Source: Streptomyces europaeiscabiei (GTDB lineage: Bacteria > Actinomycetota > Actinomycetes > Streptomycetales > Streptomycetaceae). From it: 64,000 bases of DNA. The translations under genes and the position numbers were made by a program. The stretch covers positions 5,274,001 to 5,338,000 of the forward strand of contig NZ_CP107841.1 of the NCBI RefSeq assembly GCF_036346855.1, given 5' to 3'. Shown here piece by piece: positions 34,752 to 42,780 of the stretch (the stretch's first letter is position 1; every line of letters starts with the position of its first letter). The notes beneath the pieces are model-generated. The model made no database searches. It worked only from the letters and a program-made list of their open reading frames with translations, and had not been told where the DNA came from.

Positions 34752-35795
34752 ATGGACGCGAACGACGAGGTCTCGAACGCCCGGCGGGGGCCGGACGAGC
34801 CCGAGGGCTCCGACTCCGCGAGCGAGGCGAACCCGCAGGCCAAGCCGTCCCAGCCGCCCCAGTCGTCACGGCAGACCCCGGACCCTGCCTCGCCCTCAGC
34901 CTCGCCCCCGGTGCCGGCCCAGGCCACCGCGGCCCCGGACCCGCTGCCCTCACCGTCACCGCTGCTCTCACCTTCGCCGTCACAGACGCCGTCACAGACG
35001 CCGTCACAGACGCCGTCACAGACGTCATCGCATACGCCGCCGGAGTCGCCTCCCCCACCACGACCCGAGCAGACGGCCGAGCCGACGCAGCCCGTCTCCG
35101 GTATCGCCGCGCTCACCCTGCCGTACCAGATCGCCGTGGCGCTGGTGCTCGCGATCGTGGCGGTGGCGACCTGTGCGCATCTCGGGCTGGTCTTTCTCCA
35201 TATCGCGCCCTCGAACACGCTGACGAAGCAGCACGGTCGGGCGGTGGACGAATGGGTGTACCCGGAGTTCGAGCAGAACTGGAAGCTGTTCGCGCCGAAC
35301 CCGTTGCAGCAGAACATCGCGGTGCAGGCGCGCGCCGAGGTCCGTACCGCGGACGGTGAGAGGCGCGAGACCGGCTGGTACGACCTGTCCGCGCTGGACG
35401 GCGCCGCGATCGACAGGAACTTCGTGCCGAGCCACACCCAGCAGAACGAGCTGCGCCGGGCCTGGGACTTCTATCTCGCCACGCATGACGGCGAGGACCG
35501 CGCCACCACCTCGCGCGGCGACCTCTCCGAGCGCTATGTGCGCCGCATCGTGGTGATGCGCCTCGACCGCGAGGAGGCCGACGGCCCCGGCGGTGTGATC
35601 GAGCGGATCCAGCTCCGGTCCCGTACGACCAACGTGCCGTCGCCCGACTGGAGCGAGGAAAAGGTGTCCGACAAGCCCGTCGTCCGTGAGCTGCCCTGGT
35701 GGTCGGTGACCGACAACGACCGGACGGACGCCGCCGCCAACGCGGGCGGCGCCGGCCGGGCCGTCACCGGTCGGACGGAGGCGAGCGCCGAATGA
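34752..35795 (+). CDS. DUF5819 family membrane protein
   Basis: A 347-residue protein; ATG 34752 has GGGCGGA upstream, and a GTG at 34716 is a less likely alternative. The first ~115 residues are cytoplasmic and Ser/Pro/Thr/Gln-rich, including four exact 12-bp DNA repeats encoding SQTP (34977-35024). One transmembrane helix (IAVALVLAIVAVATCAHLGLVF) leads to the DUF5819 domain, marked by EQNWKLFAPNP and YDLSALDG. Its stop overlaps the start of the HTTM gene (ATGA), so the two products are coupled and probably act together. Family knowledge: DUF5819 and HTTM proteins are often paired; biochemical role unknown. Confidence 0.88.
   Translation: MDANDEVSNARRGPDEPEGSDSASEANPQAKPSQPPQSSRQTPDPASPSASPPVPAQATAAPDPLPSPSPLLSPSPSQTPSQTPSQTPSQTSSHTPPESPPPPRPEQTAEPTQPVSGIAALTLPYQIAVALVLAIVAVATCAHLGLVFLHIAPSNTLTKQHGRAVDEWVYPEFEQNWKLFAPNPLQQNIAVQARAEVRTADGERRETGWYDLSALDGAAIDRNFVPSHTQQNELRRAWDFYLATHDGEDRATTSRGDLSERYVRRIVVMRLDREEADGPGGVIERIQLRSRTTNVPSPDWSEEKVSDKPVVRELPWWSVTDNDRTDAAANAGGAGRAVTGRTEASAE
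34977..35024 (+). repeat. 12-bp tandem repeat, four copies
   Basis: CCGTCACAGACG four times, exact, in frame inside the DUF5819 gene (Ser-Gln-Thr-Pro repeats). Identical copies at DNA level suggest recent slippage. Confidence 0.9.
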
Positions 35796-37099
35796 GCTCC
35801 ACGAGCCTGCCCGACCCGGTCCGGCCGATGAGCCCGACAGGGCGCCTCACCGCCGCGATAGGCAACGGGATCACGCGTGTCACGGATCGCGCGCTGGGCC
35901 CGTACCAGAGCGCGATCGTCCGTATCGGCTTCTCCGCGACCTGGCTGCTGTTCCTGCTGCGCGAGTTCCCGCACCGACGCGAGTTGTACGGTCCCGAGGG
36001 GCCCTGGAGCTGGGAGCTGGCCCAGCAGCTGATCGCGACCAACGACGCCTTCACAGTGCTGATGTGGTCCGACAGCATGGTGTGGTTCGAGATCGTCTAC
36101 GCCGTCGCCGTCCTGGCCACCTTCCTTCTGCTGCTCGGCTGGCGCACCCGCGCCGTGAGCGTGCTCTTCATGGTGGGCGTGCTCTCGCTGCAGAACCGCA
36201 GCGTCTTCATGGGCGACGGCGGCGACAACGTCCTCCACCTCATGGCGATCTATCTCGTCTTCGTCCGCTGCGCCCAGGTCTGGTCGCTGGACGCGCGGCG
36301 CGCACGGCGCGGGCGCGAGCGCCTGGAGCGGGACGGCAGGGCACCTCAGGACCGGGTGGGCCCCGCCCTGTGGTGTGTGCTCGGGTTCGCGCTGCTGGTG
36401 GCGACGTTCGGTGGTCTGATTCCCGGCGGCGATCTGGTACCGGGTGGCTGGCTGACGTTCTTCTGGGGGCTGTGGGTGGTGCATGCCCTGTGGTGGGCCA
36501 CCGGCCGCATCGCGTCGGACACCAAGCCGCGCGCGCTGCTCGACATCGTCGGCAATCTCACGCACAACGCCGCCCTGGTCGTGATCATGGCCGAGGCGTG
36601 TCTGATCTACGCGGCGGCCGGCTGGTACAAGATCCAGGGCGCGCGCTGGCAGGACGGCACGGCCGCCTACTACCCGTTCCACCTGGACTACTTCTCGCCC
36701 TGGGCCGCGCTCTCCGACCTGCTGTCGTCCAGCGGCACGATGGTGATGCTGGTGACGTACGGGACGGTGATCGTGCAGGTCGCCTTCCCCTTCACGCTCT
36801 TCAACCGGCGCGTCAAGAACGTCCTGCTGGCGGTCATGATGACCGAGCACGCCGTGATCGCCGTCGTGCTGGGCCTGCCGTTCTTCTCGCTCGCGATGAT
36901 CGCCGCCGACGCCGTCTTCCTGCCGACACCCTTCCTGAAGCGCCTGGGTGGCCTGGTGGCAGGCGCGCGTGACCGCGTCGTACGTCGCGTGCTACCCGGG
37001 CGCAGCCGCACGATCCCGGGCCCGCGCGACCCGAGGCAGCCACCGCTCCCCCAGGAGAAGGAGGCGGCCGAGCAGGCCCACGTAGGCTTCACCGCATGA
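35792..37099 (+). CDS. HTTM domain-containing membrane protein
   Basis: A 435-residue protein with about eight membrane helices. It matches the HTTM (horizontally transferred transmembrane) domain related to vitamin K-dependent gamma-carboxylase. Visible marks are an N-terminal RIGFSATWLLFLLREFP helix, LQNRSVFMGDGGDNVLHLMAIYLVF and the AAGWYKIQGARWQDGTAAYYPFH region. ATG 35792 overlaps the DUF5819 stop; its own stop overlaps the TrmH start, making a three-gene unit. Whether it is an enzyme is not known; catalytic residues of the carboxylase are not certain here. Confidence 0.9.
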   Translation: MSSTSLPDPVRPMSPTGRLTAAIGNGITRVTDRALGPYQSAIVRIGFSATWLLFLLREFPHRRELYGPEGPWSWELAQQLIATNDAFTVLMWSDSMVWFEIVYAVAVLATFLLLLGWRTRAVSVLFMVGVLSLQNRSVFMGDGGDNVLHLMAIYLVFVRCAQVWSLDARRARRGRERLERDGRAPQDRVGPALWCVLGFALLVATFGGLIPGGDLVPGGWLTFFWGLWVVHALWWATGRIASDTKPRALLDIVGNLTHNAALVVIMAEACLIYAAAGWYKIQGARWQDGTAAYYPFHLDYFSPWAALSDLLSSSGTMVMLVTYGTVIVQVAFPFTLFNRRVKNVLLAVMMTEHAVIAVVLGLPFFSLAMIAADAVFLPTPFLKRLGGLVAGARDRVVRRVLPGRSRTIPGPRDPRQPPLPQEKEAAEQAHVGFTA

Positions 37100-37896
37100 A
37101 CGATCCGGTGCACGATCCGGTGAGCGGACCGGAGGGCGGACCGGCGGACGGACCGGCGGGCGACCCCCTGCGGGCCTGGCGCCGCCTTGCCGGGACCGCG
37201 GTCCTGCTCGACGGTTTCCACACCCTCAAGCACGCGGTGCGCTTCGGTGCCGAGGTGCCGGTGGCCGTCACCGCCGACCGTACGGCGGTGCTCGCCCTCG
37301 CCGACGAACTGGCCCCGGACGTCCGGGACCGGCTCGCGCGCCTTCTCCAGGAGGTGCCGCAGGAGGCGTACCGGTCCCTCGTGCCGCGCCCGCACCCCAC
37401 CGCCGTCGCCGCCCTGGCCGTACGCCCTGCGCGCGCGTCCCAGCTGGCGGCTCTCGCCCACACCCCGCGCACCGCCCCCGTCGTCGTCCTCGACAATCCG
37501 CGCAACCTGGGCAACGCGGGGGCCGTGATCCGGCTGGCCGCCGGTTTCGGCGCGACCGGCGTGGTCACCACGGGCACCCTGGACCCCTGGCACCCCACCG
37601 TCGTACGCGGCGGGGCGGGTCTGCACTTCGCGACCGCCGTCGAGCGCCTGGAGGTCGCCGACCTGCCTCCGGGCCCGCTCTTCGCGCTCGACCCCGAGGG
37701 CGACGACATCCGGGGCCTGAAGCTCCCGGACGACGCCGTCCTCGCCTTCGGATCCGAACGCAGCGGCCTCTCCACCGAACTACGCGCCCGCGCCGACCAC
37801 TTGCTTTCCCTCCCGATGCGCCCCCAGGTCTCCAGCTACAACCTGGCGACCAGCGTGGCGATGACGCTGTACCACTGGAGCACGGGATCCTTCTGA
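37096..37896 (+). CDS. TrmH/SpoU family RNA 2'-O-methyltransferase
   Basis: A 266-residue SPOUT methylase. The N-terminus (1-30) has short GP/DG repeats, residues 30-120 are an RNA-binding substrate domain, and the C-terminal trefoil-knot domain carries the three motifs: NPRNLGNAGAVIRLAAGFG, FGSERSGLS and SSYNLATSVAMTLYHW. It transfers a methyl group from S-adenosylmethionine to a ribose 2'-OH in tRNA or rRNA; the target base cannot be told. ATG 37096 overlaps the HTTM stop, a conserved accident or coupling without an obvious functional link. Confidence 0.92.
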   Translation: MNDPVHDPVSGPEGGPADGPAGDPLRAWRRLAGTAVLLDGFHTLKHAVRFGAEVPVAVTADRTAVLALADELAPDVRDRLARLLQEVPQEAYRSLVPRPHPTAVAALAVRPARASQLAALAHTPRTAPVVVLDNPRNLGNAGAVIRLAAGFGATGVVTTGTLDPWHPTVVRGGAGLHFATAVERLEVADLPPGPLFALDPEGDDIRGLKLPDDAVLAFGSERSGLSTELRARADHLLSLPMRPQVSSYNLATSVAMTLYHWSTGSF

Positions 37897-37996
37897 AGGA
37901 GCGCGGCGGGAGCTCCCCTTCGGGGGCGCGGGCAACTGCGTGACCAGCCGGCGACGGCCCGCAGATGCCCGGCCGCCACCGCGGTCACCCGCACTC

Positions 37997-39709
37997 CTAG
38001 CGGAGCGCCTCGCGCCGAACCTCGACCACCCGGAACCGATTGGCCACGAACGCTCCGTCGCACAACGCCGCGTTCGCCGCCGGATTGCCACCGGACCCGT
38101 GGAAGTCCGAGAACGCCGCGGTCTGGTTCACGTACACCCCGCCCGTGAGGTTCAACGACAACTGCGCGCACTCCTCAAGGCAGACCTCCTCGACAGCCTC
38201 GGCCACCTCGTCGGACGTCGTGTACGCGCCGACGGTCATCGCGCCCTTCTCGCCGATGGTCCGCCGCAGCAACTCCAGGCCGTCCGCGGCCGAGTCGACG
38301 GCGACGGCGAACGACACCGGCCCGAAGCACTCGCTCATGAAGGCGGCCTCGTCCTCGGTCCGGTCCCAGTACTTCCGCGCGCCGTCGAGCTTCACGATCA
38401 CCGGTGTGCGGACGACAGCGCCGGGGAACTCCGGGTTGCTGATCTCCCGTGAGACGAGGGCGACCTCGCCGAGTGATGCGGCGGCTTCGAGCCGGGCCTT
38501 GACGTCGGGGTTCACGATCGCGCCGAGCAGCGCGTTCGCGCGTGCGTCGTCGCCCAGCAGGCCGCCGACCGACTTGGCGAGGTCGGCGACGACCTCGTCG
38601 TAGGACTTGGGGCCCTCGTCGGTGGTGATGCCGTCGCGGGGGATGAGCAGGTTCTGCGGGGTGGTGCACATCTGGCCGCTGTACAGGGACAGGGAGAAGG
38701 CCAGGTTGGAGAGCATGCCCTTGTAGTCGTCGGTGGAGTCGACGAGCACCGTGTTGACGCCGGCCTTCTCCGTGTAGACCTCCGCCTGGCGGGCGTTGGC
38801 CTCCAGCCAGTCGCCGAAGGACGTCGAGCCGGTGTAGTCGATGATGCGGATCTCGGGGCGGGTGGCCAGGTCCTTGGCGATGCCCTCGCCGGGGCGTTCG
38901 GCGGCCAGCGCGACCAGGTTGGGGTCGAAGCCGACTTCGGCGAGGACCTCGCGGGCGACCTGCACGGTGAGGGCGAGCGGCAGCACCGCGCGCGGGTGGG
39001 GCTTCACGAGGACCGCGTTGCCGGTGGCTAGGGAGGCGAACAGGCCCGGGTAGCCGTTCCACGTCGGGAAGGTGTTGCAGCCGATGACGAGGGCGGTGCC
39101 GCGCGGGACCGGCTTGAACTTCTTGGTGAGCGTGAGCGGATCGCGCTTGCCCTGGGGCTTGGTCCACTCCGCGTCGTTTGGGGTGCGGACCTGCTCCGCG
39201 TACGCGTACGCCACCGCCTCCAGGCCCCGGTCCTGGGCGTGTGGGCCGCCGGCCTGGAAGGCCATCATGAAGGCCTGGCCGCTGGTGTGCATGACGGCGT
39301 GGGCGAACTCGTGGGTGCGGTCGCTGATCCGCTTGAGGATCTCCAGACACACCGCCGCGCGCGCCTCCGCGCCCGCGTCGCGCCACGCGCGCCGGCCCGC
39401 CCTCATGGCGGGCAGCAGCGTGTCGATGTCCGCGTGCGGGTAGGTGACGCCCAGCTCGATGCCGTACGGGGAGGTCTCGCCGCCCACCCAGTCGTCGGTG
39501 CCGGGCTGGCCGAGGTCGAGTCGGGTGCCGAGCAGGGCGTCGAAGGCGGCCTTGCCCTCGGCCATGCCCAGGCTGCCGTTCTCGCCGTACGCCTTGGGGT
39601 GCTCGGGGTGGGGCGACCAGTACGCGCGTGTGCGGATCGCTTCCAGTGCCTGGTCGAGCGTGGGCCGGTGCTTGGCGATCAGGGCGTGCGCGGACGGTTC
39701 GGCGGCCAT
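37997..39709 (-). CDS. paaN: Phenylacetic acid degradation protein PaaN
   Basis: A 570-residue aldehyde dehydrogenase-fold protein. PaaN-type features are ATALVIGCNTFPTWNGYPGLFASLATGNAVLVKPHPRA split by normal ALDH spacing, the catalytic SGQMCTTPQN cysteine, and EEDAAFMSECFGPV-like residues near the C-terminus. In phenylacetate catabolism this group oxidises the ring-opened semialdehyde or a related aldehyde; the N-terminus lacks a hydratase fusion. ATG 39709 has GAGGAG upstream. It is divergent from paaH, and a TetR-type palindrome lies between them. The genes for the initial phenylacetyl-CoA epoxidase are not in the window. Confidence 0.9.
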   Translation of the reverse strand: MAAEPSAHALIAKHRPTLDQALEAIRTRAYWSPHPEHPKAYGENGSLGMAEGKAAFDALLGTRLDLGQPGTDDWVGGETSPYGIELGVTYPHADIDTLLPAMRAGRRAWRDAGAEARAAVCLEILKRISDRTHEFAHAVMHTSGQAFMMAFQAGGPHAQDRGLEAVAYAYAEQVRTPNDAEWTKPQGKRDPLTLTKKFKPVPRGTALVIGCNTFPTWNGYPGLFASLATGNAVLVKPHPRAVLPLALTVQVAREVLAEVGFDPNLVALAAERPGEGIAKDLATRPEIRIIDYTGSTSFGDWLEANARQAEVYTEKAGVNTVLVDSTDDYKGMLSNLAFSLSLYSGQMCTTPQNLLIPRDGITTDEGPKSYDEVVADLAKSVGGLLGDDARANALLGAIVNPDVKARLEAAASLGEVALVSREISNPEFPGAVVRTPVIVKLDGARKYWDRTEDEAAFMSECFGPVSFAVAVDSAADGLELLRRTIGEKGAMTVGAYTTSDEVAEAVEEVCLEECAQLSLNLTGGVYVNQTAAFSDFHGSGGNPAANAALCDGAFVANRFRVVEVRREALR

Positions 39710-39840
39710 GCTTGACCAACTCCTCACGTCGGAAGCTCTTCATCGAGCTCTGACCTGGGCAGGAATGAATTTGAGGGGTGGCGCGAAGCGCCTCGTTCAG
39801 AGTGCTGGTGAGCGACGGGCGAGCGGACAAGGCTAGAGTA

Positions 39841-39854
39841 ACCGAACGATCGGT
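39841..39854. promoter_or_regulatory. TetR-type operator, paaN/paaH promoter
   Basis: ACCGAACGATCGGT, five-base arms around four bases, extending to a 16-bp near-palindrome at 39842-39857. Nearly the same sequence recurs at 42708. Likely site of the TetR protein encoded at 41425. Confidence 0.65.
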
Positions 39855-39878
39855 CGGGACAAGGGGGTCCGCCGCATC

Positions 39879-39887
39879 TGTGGACAA
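39879..39887 (-). promoter_or_regulatory. DnaA box
   Basis: TTGTCCACA on the minus strand, the preferred Streptomyces form, 24 bases before the paaH start codon. Confidence 0.55.
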
Positions 39888-39910
39888 CCCCGTGCGGGAG
39901 GATCGCGCAC

Positions 39911-41428
39911 ATGACAGGACTCGACCCCGGCAGCCCCGTGGCCGTCGTAGGCACCGGCACCATGGGCCAGGGCATCGCCCAGGTCGCGCTGGTCGCGGGC
40001 CACCCCGTACGACTGTTCGATGTCGCCCCCGGCCGGGCGCGGGAGGCCGCCCAGGCGATCGGCGCCCGGCTCGACCGGCTCGTCGCGAAGGACCGCATGA
40101 CCGGCGCCGAGCGGGACGCCGCGCGCGCCCGGCTGCACGCCGCCGAGGCCGTCGCCGACCTCGCGGACTGCGGCCTCGTCGTCGAGGCGGTCGTGGAGCG
40201 GCTGGACGTCAAGCAGGAGCTGTTCCGCGCGCTGGAGGACGTCGTCGGCGAGGACTGCCTGCTCGCCACCAACACCTCCTCCCTGTCCGTCACGGCCATC
40301 GGCGGAGCCCTGCGCAATCCGGGCCGTTTCGTGGGCCTGCACTTCTTCAACCCCGCGCCGCTGCTGCCCCTCGTCGAGGTCGTCTCCGGGTTCGCCACCG
40401 ACGTCACGTCGGCCACGCGCGCGTACGAGACGGCCCGCGCCTGGGGCAAGACGCCGGTCGCCTGCGCCGACACCCCCGGCTTCATCGTCAACCGCATCGC
40501 ACGGCCGTTCTACGCCGAGGCCTTCGCGGTGTACGAGTCGCAGGCCGCCGAGCCCGTCACCATCGACGCGATCCTGCGCGAGTGCGGTGGATTCAGAATG
40601 GGCGCCTTCGAGCTGACCGACCTGATCGGCCAGGACGTCAACGAATCCGTCACCCACTCCGTGTGGCAGGCCTTCTTCCAGGACGTGCGCTTCACGCCCT
40701 CGCTGGCCCAGCGGCGGCTCGTCGAGTCCGGTCGGCTCGGCCGTAAGACGGGGCAGGGCTGGTACGAGTACGCCGACGACGCCGAGCGCCCCGAGCCGCA
40801 CACCGCCGACCCGGTTCCGGCGCCCGCGTACGTGGTCGTCGAGGGTGATCTGGGCCCCGCCTCCGAGCTGCTCCCGCTGATCCGGGAGGCGGGCATCGTC
40901 GTCCGCGAGGACGAGGAGGACCACGGCACCCGGCTCGTCCTGCCGAGCGGCGGCCAGCTGGCCCTCGCCGACGGGCAGACCTCCGTGGAGTTCCGGGACG
41001 TCGTCTACTTCGACCTCGCGCTCGACTACCGCAGGGCCACCAGGATCGCGCTGTCCGCCTCCCAGGACACCTCACCGCAGACCCTCGCGGAGGCCACCGG
41101 GCTCTTCCAGGCGCTCGGCAAGGACGTCAGCGTCATCGGGGACGCCCCCGGCATGATCGTCGCCCGCACGGTGGCGCGGATCATCGATCTCGCGCACGAC
41201 GCCGTCGCCAAGGGCGTGGCCACCACGGAGGACATCGACACGGCGATGCGGCTGGGCGTCAACTACCCGCTGGGCCCCTTCGAATGGAGCCGCAGGCTGG
41301 GCCGGAACTGGGCGTACGCCCTCCTGGACGACCTGCACCTGCGCGACCCCTCCGGGCGCTACGCGCCGTCGCTGGCGCTCTACCGCCACGCCTACGCCTC
41401 CGACAAGCGGGAGGGCACGTCCTCATGA
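39911..41428 (+). CDS. paaH: 3-hydroxyacyl-CoA dehydrogenase
   Basis: A 505-residue NAD-dependent enzyme oxidising 3-hydroxyacyl-CoA to 3-oxoacyl-CoA. The NAD-binding GTGTMGQGIAQ motif opens the Rossmann domain, followed by NTSSLSVTAIG, HFFNPAPLLPLVEV and the first helical domain (DTPGFIVNRI). The C-terminus carries a second 3HCDH helical domain (DAPGMIVARTVARIIDLAHDAVAKGVAT, LGVNYPLGPFEW). This double-domain length is typical of PaaH/PaaC enzymes that act on 3-hydroxyadipyl-CoA. It is divergent from paaN and overlaps the TetR gene by four bases, supporting a phenylacetate role. Confidence 0.92.
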   Translation: MTGLDPGSPVAVVGTGTMGQGIAQVALVAGHPVRLFDVAPGRAREAAQAIGARLDRLVAKDRMTGAERDAARARLHAAEAVADLADCGLVVEAVVERLDVKQELFRALEDVVGEDCLLATNTSSLSVTAIGGALRNPGRFVGLHFFNPAPLLPLVEVVSGFATDVTSATRAYETARAWGKTPVACADTPGFIVNRIARPFYAEAFAVYESQAAEPVTIDAILRECGGFRMGAFELTDLIGQDVNESVTHSVWQAFFQDVRFTPSLAQRRLVESGRLGRKTGQGWYEYADDAERPEPHTADPVPAPAYVVVEGDLGPASELLPLIREAGIVVREDEEDHGTRLVLPSGGQLALADGQTSVEFRDVVYFDLALDYRRATRIALSASQDTSPQTLAEATGLFQALGKDVSVIGDAPGMIVARTVARIIDLAHDAVAKGVATTEDIDTAMRLGVNYPLGPFEWSRRLGRNWAYALLDDLHLRDPSGRYAPSLALYRHAYASDKREGTSS

Positions 41429-42015
41429 CCACCGCCAAGCGCGACACGTACACCCCGGAGACGCTGCTGTCCGTCGCGGTCCGGGTCTTCAACGAACGTG
41501 GCTACGACGGCACGTCCATGGAGCACCTGTCCAAGGCGGCCGGTATCTCCAAGTCGTCGATATACCACCACGTCACCGGCAAGGAGGAGCTGCTGCGCCG
41601 GGCCGTCAGCCGGGCGCTGGACGGCCTCTTCGGGATCCTCGACGAGGAACCCGCGCGCGAGGGACGTGCGGTGGAGTGCCTGGAGCACGTCGTACGGCGC
41701 ATGGTCGAGGTGCTCATGAGCGAGCTTCCCTACGTGACCCTGCTGCTGCGCGTGCGCGGCAACACCGACACCGAGCGCTGGGCGCTGGAGCGGCGCCGCG
41801 ACTTCGACCACCGGGTCGCCGAGCTGCTGAAGGCCGCGGCCGCCGAGGGCGACGTACGCCGTGACGTGGAGGTGCGGCTCGCGACCCGGCTCGTCTTCGG
41901 GATGATCAACTCGATCGTGGAGTGGTACCGGCCGGACGGGCGGGGCATGGGCGAGCGGGAAGTGTCCGACGCGGTGACGCACCTGGTCTTCGCGGGGCTT
42001 CGCGCCCAGGACTGA
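41425..42015 (+). CDS. TetR family regulator (PaaR-like)
   Basis: A 196-residue repressor. The N-terminal HTH (about 10-55) reads LLSVAVRVFNERGYDGTSMEHLSKAAGISKSSIYHHV, and the ligand domain is helical, with a DFDHRVAELLKAAAAEGDVR segment. ATG 41425 overlaps the paaH stop. Relatives sense phenylacetyl-CoA or other acyl-CoA. Two near-identical palindromes, one before paaH and one before bkdA, are its likely targets. If so, it would regulate its own operon and the branched-chain keto-acid pathway. Confidence 0.92.
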   Translation: MTTAKRDTYTPETLLSVAVRVFNERGYDGTSMEHLSKAAGISKSSIYHHVTGKEELLRRAVSRALDGLFGILDEEPAREGRAVECLEHVVRRMVEVLMSELPYVTLLLRVRGNTDTERWALERRRDFDHRVAELLKAAAAEGDVRRDVEVRLATRLVFGMINSIVEWYRPDGRGMGEREVSDAVTHLVFAGLRAQD

Positions 42016-42105
42016 CAGGGCCGGCCGAGACGGACCAGGGCTGACCGGGACCGAATCGATCCTCCGAGGGCTGGGTCGATCGATTCTCCGCGGGTTCGGA
42101 CCCGA

Positions 42106-42606
42106 TCAGCCCTCCGGTTCCACGTCCTCCTCCTCGAACACCAGCAGTGTCCGGGTGCTGAGCACCTCCGGAATGGCCTGGAGCTTGGTGAGGACGACCT
42201 CGCGCAGGGCCCTGTTGTCCGAGGTGTGCACCAGGAGCAGGACGTCGTAGTCGCCGCCCACCAGCGCGATGTGGGCGGCGCCGGACAGCTGGCGCAGCTG
42301 GTCGCGGACCGTGCGCCAGGAGTTCTGCACGATCTTGAGGGTGATGTAGGCCGAGGTGCCCTTTCCGGCGCGCTCGTGGTTCACGCGCGCCCCGAAGCCG
42401 CGGATCACGCCGTCCTCGATGAGGCGGTTGATGCGGGCGTAGGCGTTGGCGCGGGAGACGTGGACGCGTTCGGCGACGGACCGTATCGAAGCGCGGCCGT
42501 CGGCCTGGAGCATGCGCAGGATGTCCTGATCTATGGCGTCCAGTGGTCGAGGGGGCGGCAGGGCCGGGCCGTGCTCCGGCGGCTCGGCCATTTGTTCAGG
42601 CGCCAT
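42106..42606 (-). CDS. bkdR: Lrp/AsnC family regulator BkdR
   Basis: A 166-residue feast/famine regulator. HTH domain (LDAIDQDILRMLQADGRASIRSVAERVHVSRANAYARINRL) then the RAM ligand-binding domain (SAYITLKIVQNSWRTVRDQL). It is divergent from the bkd operon, the position of BkdR in streptomycetes, where it controls branched-chain keto-acid dehydrogenase expression in response to amino acids. ATG 42606 has AGGGG upstream; an in-frame ATG at 42591 is also possible. Confidence 0.92.
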   Translation of the reverse strand: MAPEQMAEPPEHGPALPPPRPLDAIDQDILRMLQADGRASIRSVAERVHVSRANAYARINRLIEDGVIRGFGARVNHERAGKGTSAYITLKIVQNSWRTVRDQLRQLSGAAHIALVGGDYDVLLLVHTSDNRALREVVLTKLQAIPEVLSTRTLLVFEEEDVEPEG

Positions 42607-42664
42607 GTGCCCCTGCCTCCCTACCATGGACGTACTGCGTTCATTTCAGGCTGTGCAGAACCGT

Positions 42665-42673
42665 TTGTCCACA
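42665..42673 (+). promoter_or_regulatory. DnaA box
   Basis: TTGTCCACA, exact preferred Streptomyces form, in the bkdR/bkdA divergent promoter region. Confidence 0.55.
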
Positions 42674-42707
42674 GCCTGAGGGTGCCTGTAGCCAAAATGC
42701 GTCAACG

Positions 42708-42721
42708 ACCGAACAATCGGT
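42708..42721. promoter_or_regulatory. TetR-type operator, bkdA promoter
   Basis: ACCGAACAATCGGT differs at one base from the paaN/paaH site at 39841. It is 59 bases before the bkdA start. Confidence 0.65.
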
Positions 42722-42780
42722 AGGTGAGACGCGTCACAGCCGTGCCGCGTCCCAGAGCCACTCCCACGAGGAGGTGCCGT

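Noticed and set aside
34977..35024. CRISPR-like repeat
   Set aside because: The 12-bp units are directly joined without spacers and are in frame in a coding region, so this is a simple tandem repeat.
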